DNA from: Trichuris trichiura | Taxonomy: Eukaryota; Nematoda; Enoplea; Trichinellida; Trichuridae | Assembly: GCA_037903355.1 (NCBI GenBank) | Contig: JBAJFE010000026.1 | Span: forward strand, 1,674,001 to 1,738,000 | DNA: 64,000 bases | Direction of reading: 5' to 3' | Shown: positions 35,386-48,519 of the stretch, piece after piece | Layout: each line of letters starts with the position of its first letter | Numbering within the stretch: position 1 is the first letter of the stretch | Notes under the pieces: model-generated | What the model saw: the letters and a program-made list of their open reading frames with translations, nothing else | Database searches by the model: none | What the model was told of the DNA's origin: nothing | Made by a program: the position numbers and the translations under genes

Positions 35386-38300
35386 ATGGCCGAAGTGAAT
35401 CAGTCGCATAGGACCTACGTTTCGCTGACATCTCGTACCGTGTCAACGAGCGCCCATTTTATGCAACCCTTTCATACCGACGCTGTTGATTTCACCTTCA
35501 AAATTGGCCAAAGTGCCGCAGCAATGGTCAATGTCTTATTGGCGGATCAAAGTCGGCCAACCGCTTTGCCAGTGGCTGCCGCGAAAATTTCCACCGCCAT
35601 ATATTCAAGCGGTCGTTCCATCGTCGACTGGACTCATGTTACCCAGTCTCGCGGTCGGCCATACGACGTCGCATCTATTTGTCAACCGTGGCTATCGTTG
35701 AACCCGATAGGACGAGATAGGCATTCTTCCAGCAGCTCTTACACGCACGGTACTTTTTTTTCAGTTTTACGCGATGTGACAGAATTTTCCAGGGGACCAA
35801 ATGCAAAAAATGCGTGGTGGATCAGCGTCAGGTTTGGGTGACACAACTTCCCCATTGGCAACCTGCCAAAACAAGCGTTGGTCCGTGGCGGGAGCAGCGC
35901 CCGAATTGACCCTTTTAAGGGTAAAATTGGACGACGTTCAAAGGGAGTTGTGCGACTTGCAGTCAAAGCACGAAGTGATGACAATGGAATATCAAAATGT
36001 GCTCAACGAATTGGAGTGCTGTCGAGAGAGCAAAGCTCGTCTGGACACGGAAGTGAACGAAGCCAAAATGGAAGCAATGCAATGGAAGAACGATTACGAA
36101 ATGATGATACAGCAAAAGCAGCAGCCGTCGGAAAGACAGGTACCCAATTGACTCTTTTTTTTGTCAAGCTGCTCTATTCCACTATTAGTCGACCTAAGGA
36201 CTGTCATCGCTTATTTTATCACCATTGCTCGATATCAACTGGTCGCTTTAGGTGATCGATTTACAAGTGAAGCTTCAAAGTCGACAAACTGAGCTCGAAG
36301 AGCTTCGACGACAATATCGCGAACTTTTGGACGGTCGACCTGCTCGACGAGATCTCAATTCAACTTTAATGGATGAATACAACGACTTATGTATGGAGGC
36401 GAACCGCTTGAAGGAACGTTGTTGCATACTGGAAGGGGAAACGATGGAATTGCGTGGCGCACTTCGATTGGCTCAAGAGGAGTTTCGTCATCTCCATTTA
36501 AGCCACGAAGAGGACATGGAAGCTCAGCGATGCAAAGTTAGCTCGCTTGAAGATCGTCAGGTGACCCTTTATCAACAGTTGCACAAGTTGGCTCAGGATC
36601 GAGACATTCTGCGAAGCGAAAATGAAATGCTCAAGCAGCAAATGCAAGATCTTTGTTCCGACGTTACAAGGTAGGTCGGCGAACATAACCTGAGCACATC
36701 ATTTTTATAAATTCCATTGGCCATTCAACTATATTTTCAATTGGTTCATTGCGGTCGTTCTTCTTGCCGCCGTTCGATCGATGCTAAATCGTTGGCGCCA
36801 TTGGTGCCGCCGGCTTTTGTAGCTTCAGAAATGGCCTTTTGTAATGCATTTCGGCTGTTCCTTCCGACCGTCGTAAACGATAATTGAACGTCGATAAGAG
36901 CAACGAAAGGCGGAGCATTTCCTTGGCGCTTAATTTTTGCATAAAGCCCGTACTTGTCAGATAGTGGGTTCAAGCTTACGCGCGGTCGTTACTTGGGTTG
37001 GAATAGCTCTTTCATTAATTGGCCGAATGGGCGGCAGTCGGTTCCATTGAATTCCTTGAAATGACGTTAATTATTAGAACTGGCATTTCCCTTGAGCGTA
37101 GTTCAACGATTGCGTGTAGCTCTTTGCTATTCATTAACAATGTACCCAACTTATGAATGAGTCAACTGTTAACAAAAATGTGTTTGAAAGAGATTAGTCA
37201 TCGTTTTCAAAGGGTACCTTTGCAAATAACAAATATTTTCCGACTCTGAGCTGTGCTTGAGATTTTTGTCCGCTCAGGCGGTCGTTGGTCAATTTCTGAG
37301 CAGCGTAATTCAATAGTGTTTTTACAACGTCACTTTGAGCGATTTTTCAAGAGAATTTAAACCGATAATAAGTAGCTGCGTCGTCGTTGCCTTTTAGCGG
37401 TTTTCCATTAATTTCGTCTTAGCCGTCTTCGCAAGCTTGGTTTGGACGTTTTTTTCTCTCTTTTAAATTTAAGACGTCTAAGGCGAAGTTCAGCTTTTGG
37501 CTATTTGGATGATAAGTTGTCTTCAAGAATTCACGCGACCGTACGACGGTTAGGTCCCGTAATGTAAGGTCGTTTTTCACGCGCAACTATTGCAAGTAGC
37601 ACTTAACGATCGTCCAAGGAGGGAGGAAATGGCAAATCTATTTTGCATAATTGTTTATTATTCACCGCTAGCGAGACGTAATAAATTTTTTCCGCTTCGT
37701 TCAGGGAACAATTGCCTTTTTGGGAGCGTTAATTTCTTCGTCATTTTATCGCTGTTTCTCTTCTTGCTAAATGCATAGATCATTGTTTTATTTACTGCCC
37801 TCCGTCGCTAAGGACCAATTGTAAAAGAGAGCGAGTTGTTCGCTATGGATGTCGCCTTAAAGATTTAACATTTTATCCATCCTAGCTCGCTTTGGAAGTC
37901 TCCATCTTAGACTAATTGCGACGACTAAGTACTGCTGGTGACTTGAAACTGTCGCCGCCAAGTAGAGCTGCAACGTAAGCGAACCGAACGTGTAGCAAAG
38001 CTTACGAATTTTATTTTCCGCCCCAAACGTGTAATTGATCAAAGGTGCGCTAATTCGATGACTTAACAAGTCGTCTATGACGTCAGTGTGCCGTTGTAAA
38101 AAATTAGCCGAAAGGCCGTCTTGAAAGTCGAAAGCGTCCCAATTGTTCCGGATTTTGTTTCCGTCTCGATTTGCAAAGTCTCCAAAGCGCGCAAAGCGAT
38201 CAAATTTGGGCAGATCTAATTAATTCAAGCTTAGAAAGCCGAATTCCCGCGCTACGACAATGTTTTAAATCAATTCTTAAGTTGTAAGCAGACTTTTCAA

Positions 38301-39619
38301 ACTTCAATTAATCAGTTGATTATATTTTTATCGGTAAATGGCGTAGCATTTAGCTTGGAAGCGAGTTTGCCCAGTTCCATGTATGAATTCACCAATTAAA
38401 AACAAACAGTCATCGATGGTTTTTTAGTTGCTCGTTTCCTTTTAGGAATTTGAATATACGTCAGAAATTAGAAGAGGATATGCACCTATTGCGCAGGCAG
38501 CACGACGGTGTTTTAGCCGAGTATCATCACGTAATGTCGGAACGTGACTCGGTGCTCAAAGAGAACGAGAGGTTGTCGGAGGCAAAGAGCAGTTTGATGA
38601 AGAAATTAAAAACCAGCGACAGCGATCGACAAGCGTTGATTGAGCAATTGAAAACTATTGAAGTTCAACTGGAGTCGTTGAGGCGCGAAAGGGACGAACT
38701 ACAACATCAGGTCAACGTGCACGAAGAGGAGCTCACCGAGGCGGCAACTTCGACGCAGGCGCAGTTTTTGTCAACGGACGGTGATTCGGAGTCTCATTCG
38801 ACCTTATATCCCGAAACGAAAAGTATCAGCAGCATTGAGGGCGAACTCAACGGAAATGGATCAACAAAAATACGCGTCAACGATGAGCTGCGTCGACTTA
38901 ACGATAGTCTGAAAGAGGAGCTGACAAGTGTGACTTTCTAAAATATTTTTTAAAAAGGAATATTTATTTTACATATTTGCCGAGATTTAGGCGTTCGGCA
39001 AGAAGTTGAAGGTGCCAAGCAGCAGCGTGATTGGGCATTGGCCGAAAGGCAGCGAATCGTCTCCGAGCGCGAAGGTATTCGCCATATGAGCGAGACGCTG
39101 CGACTTGAGCGTGACGAAGCTGTAACCAACTTGGCAATAGCTATTCGCGATGCGGACACTTTGAGATGCCAAAAAGAGCACGCGGAACGCGAACTGCGAA
39201 AGCTGAAGTATACTATTATTTTGTTGTGTCGCTTTGGCGCAGTTAAGTATGTACAAGAAATAGGGATATGCTGGAAAAAGGCGATCGGCGTCTTACCAAC
39301 GTTGAGTCGACGCCGAGCAATAGCCACGATTCTGCCATTGATACGGACATGGCCGAATGGGAGGTGGAAAATCTTGAATTTAACATGGTACTATTGCAAA
39401 CATTGCAGTGCTGTTTTTAAAATGCCAACTTTTTTCAGAGCGGATGCCAAAAGAACGAAGAGTTGGGTATTGTACTCAGAGGAGGCCGCGATGATCCCAT
39501 CTTTAACCAGATTGTTCCAATATACGTTAAATCTATCGTTGCTGGCAGCAAGCTGGACGGCGTTCTACGGTAATAGAAATTTTAATAATAATAAAGAAAA
39601 AAAAGAAACTTTGGAAACA

Positions 39620-39678
<59 letters not shown>

Positions 39679-39762
39679 TGTCAATAGATGGGTTGCCAAG
39701 CCTATCAGTCATACAATGCTACGGCAAACTTAGAAAGAATGATATTCAACTTTTCGGCTCCA

Positions 39763-39855
<93 letters not shown>

Positions 39856-42800
39856 CGTTTGTTTAGGGTGTACGACTGCATTATGCAAGTGAACAACATT
39901 GACGTGTCGTTGATGGAACGGCGATCCGTTATGGATATTCTTCGCAACAGTAATGCGGTTAAAATGGTATGGATACCGTTTGAACGTTTTGTTTGTTTTT
40001 TTTTAAAACATCCAACCTCTATTGTTAGGTAATACGTCGTCGTCGCTTGGTTGGAATGAAGTTGATATCGGTTCCTATAAACACGGCATCGGATGGTGGT
40101 GAATTGTTTTTTTTTCGTTCAGCTTTGACCATTAAAATTTGGCTATTATCATATTATTAAGGGGTTGGAATCGTTTTTGAAGACGGTGTGTATGTTAGCA
40201 AGATCAAAACAAGTTCGGCAGCGGCAAAGGCTGGCAATTTGGCCGTCGGAGATCGTCTCGTTTACGTATTGCTCTTTTGGAGGACTCAATTGTTATCGGA
40301 AAAGTGTGTTCATTGTTGAATTCAGGTGAACGACATTCCCGTACAGAATAGATCGGCTGAAAATGTAGACGAGCTGATTCAAAGTTTCAAAGATTGCGGT
40401 CTCGTATTGGCTGTGATGAAAAGCCCGCCGGTGCTTTCCCCAATAACTCCTACAGGTGGCGGCAGCTACAATTCTTGCCATGCCGTAGTTGCCGCTTCAA
40501 AGGATAGGCACTTTGATTCCTTTTCTTTGGGTCATCCGTCGCCAAAAGTTGTCCCTAAACGGGATGTCTCCGTGCAAGCGTCCATTTCCGCTGACTCAAC
40601 TGTGCCCGTAGCCAAGAAGCACGAAAGTCTTTTGGACAAGGTGAAATGTTTATTTTCTCGCCCGCTTTCCATTACGATAAGTGCATTTTTAGGTGCACGA
40701 CAAGCTTTTTGGAAGAAGCGAACGAAAGGCGACCATTCGCGCTTCGGCGGCTATCCCAATGGAACCTGTTGCCGCCGCTGCTACTGATTCTATCAGGTAC
40801 AGTGACTGCGAAAATCCTTTTTTTTTTAGATTCAGCTTTCATTGTTTGAATGGCGAGGTTGTTTGTGAGGTGGTAACGTTGCCTTGGATGGAGATACTCT
40901 CCGCGTATCTGTTTTTCTGGCACGACTTAGACTTTGTAGGCAAGCAAGCCTTTGTTACAGTATGAAAAATGATTTTTAAGTGACTGCAACGTTTCGTCTT
41001 GACAAGTGAGCCTTCGTAGGGGTGTCACAGCGTAGGCGGCGTAAACCTAATGTCCATTCCGGTGTTGCATGCGACTAGTAAGCACGGCATTTTGACAAGC
41101 GACGAAAGAAAGAGCTTTAGCTTACATTGTTTCCTTGTTTGGCTGCTTGCCTTTTTTTTCTTTGCATCATCTTGCAAACAAGTTAGGCGCACCGTTCGAA
41201 TTCGTCTGTTCGTTCGCTGCCGGAGAGGTTGAAACGTCAGATTTTAACTGTTTCTATCTTAGAACTAATTGATTGCAAGCACGAAAAAGGCGTGTCTTGG
41301 AAGCTGGACAACGACACTGCTCACCGTATAATTTGATTTGCAGGTATTGTTGCTTGCATTGATCGTTTCGTTAGTTATTACTGCAGCGAATTTATTTTCT
41401 TTGAGTTTATTTTAAGCGAGGGGTTGTAGGCATCATTAGATACACGTACGTTCTGTTTGCATACTCGGCAGTACTACAAATCCCTCGTTGATATTTTTGG
41501 TAACGCAAACTCAGATAAGCCGAAATTGCGCGTTATAATAGCTTTGCCATAGCGCACAGTTGTATTGAACGGTCCTAGTGTCTCTTAAGCATTGGAGGCT
41601 TTAGGAGAGTACTTTTTAAAGACTATTTGAAGTATCTACTTTTCCTTAAACTTATTTCTGCTAAGTTGTAGAGCGGCAAACACTGATGATAAAACTGAGA
41701 ATTTGCGTTCATAGTTGTCTACTGGTCAGCAGTATCAACGGATAGCCAGCAGTTTTCTTGTTTGTTTGAGTTGTTCTTTTGTGTCGCACGCGTGTCTGAA
41801 CATGAGTTGGCGTAAGGTTTCGTTTTATGCGCATTATTTTATCCCGTTCTCTACTTATTCGTCCACAACATAGCAGAAACGTCTTAATAGTCGTTTTACA
41901 TTTTGCTAGCTGTTTCGTAAAGTTGGAAATATTGCGTACTAGTCGATGCATGACGTCCCGGAGTTTGCTTAGTCAATTATGCAACTCTTCTTAGTGCTTG
42001 CTGCTTGTTTGCATTTCGGATACTTGGTAAGAGTAGGCGTAAGCATTTAGACTTGAGATTTGTCTGCAGACGGTTGGATCAGTCTCTATGCATGCTTGTT
42101 TCCAAATATTGTCATTTTGAACATGTAGGACTCATGCACAACTTTCATTGCTTCAGTTGTCTTTTTTGTCCTAGTTTGGTTTAGTACATTGCGTAACAGG
42201 TATGTACCTCGTAGCGGTATCGTCTCACAACTTGTTCGTATTTGTTGTACAACAAGCGCTCGCAAGACGGTCTATTATTTTGGTCATTACTTGCAGCGAG
42301 TCCGGAAAACGATGGCGCCCCAATCAGGCGGCAAGTTCGCAACGACGCGCTCGGCCCAGTTCCGTTTATGGTAATTATACAGTTGTCGATCGGTCGAAAG
42401 GTGCCATTACGGAACAGCAAGTTCTGCAGCAGTTGGATAGCATTCTTGAAGCATCGGAAAAGGAGTTCGACGATAGGTGCCGTTCAAGCTTGCCTGTAGA
42501 TTTAAGTGGGATAACTTTTTTTCTTTTAATTGGCAGAACATTGGCGAATGTTGCGAACGTTGATCGCTCATCGGCCGGTGGTACCTGGCCAAAGTATAAA
42601 CCAACCGCAACTGGATCCGGTGCTTGCATTCAACCGGAAGTTGCTGATTCTTCTTGCGGTTTTGAACCGTTGCAACAAGGAGTGACAACTACGTTTTCCG
42701 GCCGACTCAATCCTTTTTCGGTGCTCCAAAGCGCCGACAAGTACAGGTGAGCATTGTTGGATTTTTGTAGTTTATTTTTTCTCTTAGCAATTGCAGACGT

Positions 42801-45800
42801 CGCGGTAATATTGTTGCCCCAACGGAGGGAAAGACTCGATCGGGCGAAACGCGTCCAACGAGCTATCATCCTTCGTCAGTATTCTCTAGTCGCGGTGCAG
42901 TAATAAGCGAAAACTCTCCCGTCTTTTCTTCTCGTCCGACATCGCCGTTTATTTGGCCTGAGCAGCAGCAGCAGCAACAAAAACAACAACAACAACAACA
43001 GCAACGTAGTCTTGCCGCCTGTGATGGTCCTTCGTCTTCTCACGGAACAATGGAGCACAAGGTTAGTGTTTAATTGTTGTGTTTTCAATAAGTTAAGCGG
43101 TTTAGACAGTTACGTCTCATTATATTAAACAGACGGAGCCGAGCTCGTTTTCCAACTTGGTCAATCAACCCGCTTCAATAGTTATGTTCAAGCAGACTCA
43201 TCAACTTCAGATGGCTCGCGCAATGCCCGTAGTTGCTACAAGTCAGCGATACTTTCCGTTGTCCAACTATGGCTGCGCCGGAAGAAACGGGCAAACGTCA
43301 ATTGAGCAAGAACTCGATCAAAGATCGGTCAATTCGCAGAGCAGCGGCTCCAGAACGGCGTTGGGCGATCAGTCGCCAACGAAAAGTTTAAATTTAGTTG
43401 AACGAATGTCCAACGGAGCTCATTGCTTTTCTCAAGCAAAACGAGGTGACAGCCGGCTGGTTGGATGGCAAAGAGCTAAGTTATCCTTTCATTTCAGCCT
43501 CCAACAAGGAAAGTAGAAGCCGTCCTTTGATGTCTTTTTCTTCCGATGAATATAGGTTATATCCTTAGTCATACGCGTTTATATCTATATAGATTTATTT
43601 AATATAGATTAAGCAATGGGGATATACGCACTTTGTATATAGAGAAGAGAAGTAGCCACGAAGGTCTTGGTATAAGTATAGCTAGCAGCGGCAATGGTGT
43701 ATTTGTATCATCGGTAAGCGAGAATAGTTTGGCTGCTCGACACGGTCTTCAAGTGGGCGACCAATTGTTGGAAGTATGCGGTATCAACATGCGTAGCGCT
43801 AATATACAGCATGCGAGCAATGTGCTCAGTCATCTTGGTCGATCGGAACAAATAACTTTGATGGTTCAATATAATCCGGGAAAGTATGCCCGCGAGATGA
43901 GCGACTACAGAAGCGCGTGCAGTACGCCTAGGGCAACTCCGTATTCAATGCTTGCCGCTCAAAAGGCGTTCATGTCCCAAGATTCGTCCTTACAAAGCGG
44001 CAGCGCTGGTCATAGGTTCGTTTCGACTTGGATAGTTTTAAAAAATAAATGGTTATTTTTCAGCCATGAAATGTTGACCGTTAGCCACTGTAGCGTCCAT
44101 TACGAGCCAAGATTTGTCTTTTTGAAACGATCTTCGGACGATTGGGGTTTCACGCTTATTGGAGGTAATGCGGTAGGCATATTTGTCGATGATGTCAAAC
44201 CGAGTCTTGTCGGTGGTGCCGATGGTTTGCATACGTGCGACCAAGTGCTCGAGGTCAACTATATGTTTTGTCCGTTTTTTGTTTACGCTTCCATTTTCGG
44301 CGCATTTCAGTTTGACGGAGTGGATTTTCGTAAGCTCACTTTGGAGCAGGCAATGTACGAAGCTGGTCAACGCTTGCCGGGCTCCGAAGTGTCCGTACTT
44401 GTGCAATATAACGAGACCAGTAGGCTCATTGAATCTTTGCCGTCGCCGTACTTTTTTTCTTTGCAGAATACCAAAAGTGCAAACGTGGTGCAAGCGATTC
44501 GTTGTACATTCGGGCAACGGTGGATCGTCAAGCGGAAAACACGGACGAGCTGAGCTTTAAGGCGGGCGACATTCTGCGTGTCGACAACACCGTATTTAAT
44601 GGGGTCTTTGGCCATTGGCGAGCGTGGCTAATCGACCAAGAAGGACGCGAACGTTCCTGCGGTATAATTCCCTCCAAGAGCAGGTAGCCATTTTTTAAAA
44701 AAATAAACTATTTCTACTATTTTTTAAAATTGGTTGTAGGCTTGAAGAAGAATTCATGTTCAAACGAAGCGGTTCCGAGATCTCAACGCTCGAAGGGAGC
44801 AGCGATGGTGGCGGTTCAAGACGCGGCACCATTCGTAGATCATTGAAATTCATTCGCCGATCGTCTCGATCCGGACACCAAAGGACTCCGTCTAAAGAAT
44901 CGCGAGATATGGAAAATGATTCCGCCGTCATTGATGAATTGTACCAACGAGTCGAGCGTATCGATTGTAAGTACTTCCTTTTTTGTTCTTACTATTTAAG
45001 CTTCAAATTTCCCTTATATATAATGAGACTTTGACAGTATAGTGTAATATACGGTGTCGAACAAATGAGCATCAATTTTTTGAAAGAGATGAAATGGACA
45101 ATTGCTTTGCTAAGATTCGTCGACTCAGTAGACTTTTGTTCAATTGAATAAAGCCACTGCATTTCATGATTTTTTAATATGACTATCTCGTATTTGCAGT
45201 TTGGCCAAAAAGGTTTGTTCATTCGTTGGTATTAAACCAGTAGTTGAGTAGTTGCTTACAAAAGCGTAAATCCTTTGTTCTCCGCCCCCTTTGTTTACGA
45301 TGTTTAAAAAACCGGCTATTAGGTTATAAGAGCAAAAGTCCGAATCCCGAATACTCGCGTTGTCGAAAGGACAAGTTATCGAATAGATAAGAATGCCGAC
45401 CGAATCCCGAAAGTCAAACCTCTGACCAGTTTTAGAGGTCCGGACGATCAAACCACATTTGTATTATTTCGGGCGGCTTTCGCTCGCAATCCTATGGTTG
45501 AAGTCTCGAAATTCGGAAGTTGCTGTATTCTCGGAAGTGTTCGCGTTAGTGTTCAAATCCCGAAAAGTTCCAAAAGGTTTTTAAACGGCGAATCGGTGGT
45601 CATTTAAAGTTTTGAGATTTGGTCTGTTTCCTTATTTGGCCAGTTTGAAAAATGGGCAAAAAGAAGGAAACAGACCAAATCTCACAACCTTAAATGGAAG
45701 CCATTTCATACGGAATGTATCTTTTCCTACGAGCAAAGCGTCCTCTGGAGTCGTTTGCTTTTTCATTGTAAAGTTTAGTTGAATGAAATGCCTTTCAATG

Positions 45801-46627
45801 AAAGCTACGCGGGTTGACGCGTGTAAACGGTTGCCTAACATTTCCTCGCTTTTTTTGCAGATAAGCAGAAACGACCGGTCCTTGTTTTGTGCGCTCTTTT
45901 CGACGTGATAGTGCTAAAGCTACTAGAGGAATATCCGAAACTATTCGTCGAATGCGTTCCAGGCAAGTCGTCAATTATTATCATTATTATTCTAATTAGT
46001 GTATCGATTATTCATTTTTAGAATGCGTCAAGCCAATGCCTTTGTCCGCGTTAGAACAAGGCTTAAAGCAAAATGTATACGTCGACTACAGAAAGAGAGA
46101 CAAATTGTTTGAAGCGACACGCGTAGCCGCCGTCAAAGATCTCATAGACAAAGTGAGAGACATTTCGACTCAAAATTAGTAACTGTTATTGTATACGCTT
46201 ATATTTTTTAGGGTTATCACTGTATTCTGCACGTCAGTCCAACATCCGTGGAACGATTGCATCGATTGCAAATTTACCCCGTCGTCATATTTGTCAAATT
46301 GAAAAGTCCCAAACAGATCAAGTAATCTTAATTAATGATAATTTCTTCTCCAATCAAAAAGAAGCTTGCAGAGAGCTATGCGACGATCGGTTAACGACCA
46401 AACAAGCAAAGGAAATGTTCGAAAGCGCTTGCAAATTGGAGGCCGAATATCATCACCTCTTTTCAGGTTGAAACATTATTTTGTCTACGCGTACTTATTT
46501 GGTGCTTATTGCAGCCGTCATAACGGGCCCTCACCATAGCGTCAAACATATATGCCAGCAGATTGCGTGCACTGTGGAACACGAACAAAAGAAAACGCTA
46601 TGGATCCTTTCCGGCGAGACGATGTGA
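35386..46627 (+). CDS. DLG5: Discs large homologue 5 (DLG5), MAGUK scaffold
   Basis: Twenty-six exons keep one frame to a 1854-residue protein (human DLG5 has 1919). Exon starts: 35386, 35793, 36252, 38446, 38991, 39264, 39439, 39867, 40029, 40162, 40326, 40693, 42297, 42797, 43133, 43498, 43608, 44064, 44311, 44467, 44740, 45861, 46022, 46212, 46372, 46515. Order: Ser/Thr-rich N-terminus, long coiled coils (about 130-520) with HDSAIDTD as in vertebrates, PDZ1 (ELGIVLRGG) and PDZ2 (KAGNLAVGDRLV), a polyGln-bearing linker with SAGGTWPK, PDZ3 (GLGISIASSGNG) and PDZ4 (WGFTLIGGN), SH3 (DELSFKAGDIL) and a guanylate-kinase-like domain ending LWILSGE. MAGUK kinase-like domains bind partners and are not enzymes; DLG5 acts at cell junctions and in polarity. 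The start is the first ATG (GCCGCCATGG context); upstream exons are possible. Introns 3 and 12 are 1.8 and 1.5 kb. The intron after 45962 starts with GC. Confidence 0.95.
36671..38445. other. Large intron 3 of DLG5
   Basis: 1775 bp against a typical 50-60 bp in this gene. It contains a perfect CRE octamer TGACGTCA at 38078-38085 and a 75-codon minus-strand open frame (36746-36973) that I could not assign. Such a long intron could hold an internal promoter or enhancer; that is speculation. Confidence 0.5.
39619..39675 (+). repeat. (AAT)n microsatellite in DLG5 intron 7
   Basis: About 19 uninterrupted AAT triplets. Together with the (ATT)n tract 90 bp downstream it forms a potential giant hairpin inside one intron. 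Confidence 0.95.
39764..39855 (+). repeat. (ATT)n microsatellite in DLG5 intron 7
   Basis: About 30 uninterrupted ATT/TTA triplets ending 12 bases before the exon 8 acceptor at 39867. It is complementary to the (AAT)n tract at 39619-39675. Apparent poly-Tyr or poly-Leu readings across it are not coding. Confidence 0.95.
45601..45696. repeat. Near-perfect inverted repeat in DLG5 intron 21
   Basis: Two 33-base arms (45601-45633 and 45664-45696) complementary at 31 positions, separated by 30 bases. The common core is GAGATTTGGTCTGTTTCCTT. The intron is long (894 bp) and also carries three AATCCCGAA motifs (about 45343, 45403, 45556). It may be a small palindromic element or a structured RNA. 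Confidence 0.75.
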
Positions 46628-46994
46628 CCGCGTGGAACCGCTGGTGCCTTACTTCGAGCTTTCTCTGCACTCTTCTTTTTTCTCTCTCTCCATTCTTTTA
46701 TAGAAATTGTGATGTGTTTCAACTGGCTCGGGTGCGCATAAATGGTTTTATGCATACACACACACATTTGATGAAATATTTAATACGCACCTTTTCTTTT
46801 TAAAAAAATGCAGCCCTTTTTCTTTGGCGTGGAGTATATGTGGTATGTAGGCTTCAGTTAAGGAGATGGGCAGTAGTAAGATTCGGTGAAAAATAGTTCC
46901 GTCGACCGAGTAGAGAGAATAGATTGAAGAGCAGTTGTAAAAACAGCTCTTTTTTTTTTCACTTCGCGCGGGTAACAATAGCGCATTCATTTGT

Positions 46995-48519
46995 TCATTG
47001 TTCCGTTTGTGCATTTGCCACAACGGATGTTTCGCTGCGAAGCGAAGACTGTTCTTGCAAGAGCAGCCTTTTCCTTCCACGGGCATAAAAAGTCCGCTTT
47101 TGTCTTTTCCTATTTCTAAACGATCCAATTGCCTTCAAGTGTTTGTTTTTTAAAGTTGTCGACGCTTTGTGACGGGAATTGTCACGTGCATTGCGTAGAC
47201 GCTCGTAGAACTCTTGAATCATTAATGATTAGAAAGAAAAAAATTCAAAGATGGACCATGACTAACCAAGTTCTTGCGACGTTTTCGTTATACGTAGTTC
47301 TTCCAAAGTACTGTAGACAGTAACGTACGGTTTGAATTGAAAAATGCGGTTGTTGTATAGACCAGCTTGGTTGCATTGCTAAAAATTTGAGCAACAGTTT
47401 ATCGATTTGCTTAACTGCTTGTTGCAAAGTGCTTACGTGGCCCAAATGGCCCTCATTTCCGCAGTTGAAACAATACAGACAAGTCCGGTTTTTCTTTTCC
47501 CAATTTTGGCCCAATTCGCAATGACTTCCAATGGAGCTATGAAATTGGCGCCATACATCCGGGCAGTCCTGTTCATTATTGACATTACTTAATAGGCGCA
47601 TTGGTTAATGGGAAATACCTTTTCGAGATGTCCGCGACAATGACAACGATTGCAGATTCTTTTGTAAATATTGGACCTTGACATGGGACATTTGGACGAG
47701 AAATGGCCAAACGTGAAGCATATCAAACATGCGCGCATTTCGCATAGATATCCGGGATGACCCCACGTTCCGCATATGTAACACTTCAACTTCTGCAAAA
47801 AAATGATAGTTTGACAGTTGGTCGGTGCGGTGCCCCAAGAAAATTACCAGTTGTTGACAGGAACGATGACTGTGTCCAGTTCCGTTACAAAACTGACATA
47901 TATCTTTTTTGGGTCGTTGATCGAAGTTCACTTCTATTTCCGCGCACGTTTTTGCTTCAACTTTGTACTCGTTAGCGCAATCTGATACACCACACCTCGT
48001 ACAAGAGGGAATAGTCGTATTTTAGCAATTACCTTCACGTGGTTCTCCTTTTTCATCTATTGCCGCGTTATCTTTCATAGTAGGAATCTATAGAGTGATA
48101 ACTGTTACTTCCTTCTATGAATCGAAGATTACGATAGCTGCAAAATTATGACCTAAGCTTAGTCTTAAGACTAATTATTTAAATTCATTTTTTTTACCGG
48201 ACTTACCGGATTAGTTTTGTCGCTGGGAGCACAATGAATAGGCTCTTGAATGGGTACTGTAGTAATTGTAGTAGAAGAAAAGTGTTCGCAATTGTCCGCT
48301 AACTCCACGCCGGCGTCTGCGTAGAAAAAGACATAAAGCCAAAATGAAGGAAAAGCGAAAACAGAGCTTACCTTTAAAATTATCTAACTTTACAAACCGC
48401 TTACCGGGATATTCTCGGTTCGCTTCGTCACCTTGTATAACAACATCGTTGGGCCGTTCGATCAGCATTGTTGGCATTGGATCCAACGAACCCTCCAACG
48501 GATACTGCACTTCCGACAT
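46995..48519 (-). CDS. ZCCHC7: ZCCHC7/Air-like CCHC zinc-knuckle protein
   Basis: Minus-strand exons: 48519-48372, 48316-48207, 48087-48033, one ending at 47848, then 47792-47619, 47568-47437, 47378-47267 and 47212-46995. Serial CCHC knuckles run CQFCNGTGHSHRSC, CYICGTWGHPGYLC, CLICFTFGHFSSKC, CNRCHCRGHLEKDC and CFNCGNEGHLGHQC, the last completed only by splicing. The segment after the fourth (PDVWRQFHSS) matches the conserved WRQYH of human ZCCHC7. The C-terminus is Lys/Arg-rich. In yeast and humans this family is the RNA-binding subunit of the nuclear TRAMP polyadenylation complex that feeds the exosome. The join into the exon ending at 47848 (CTRCGVSDC start) does not keep frame with the splice sites I can see, so that part is provisional. 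The ATG at 48519 is chosen; an in-frame ATG at 48636 is an alternative. Confidence 0.85.

Noticed and set aside
36746..36973. 75-codon minus-strand frame in DLG5 intron 3, with a segment APPFVALID faintly like an SR-protein RNA-recognition motif
   Set aside because: The similarity is a few residues, no RNP motifs follow, and no splice partners are visible. A degenerate pseudogene is possible but not supported.
39619..39855. CRISPR-like array
   Set aside because: The repeats are pure trinucleotide tracts without spacers, in a eukaryotic intron.
39688..40032. Open frames reading long poly-Tyr, poly-Leu or poly-Asn across the triplet tracts
   Set aside because: They are readings of the AAT/ATT microsatellites inside DLG5 intron 7; the flanking exons splice around them in frame.
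42490..42540. Possible 31 bp intron in DLG5 exon 13 (GTGGGATAAC...TTGGCAG)
   Set aside because: 31 bp is below the intron sizes seen here, and removing it would break a frame that is open through it and consistent to the end of the gene.
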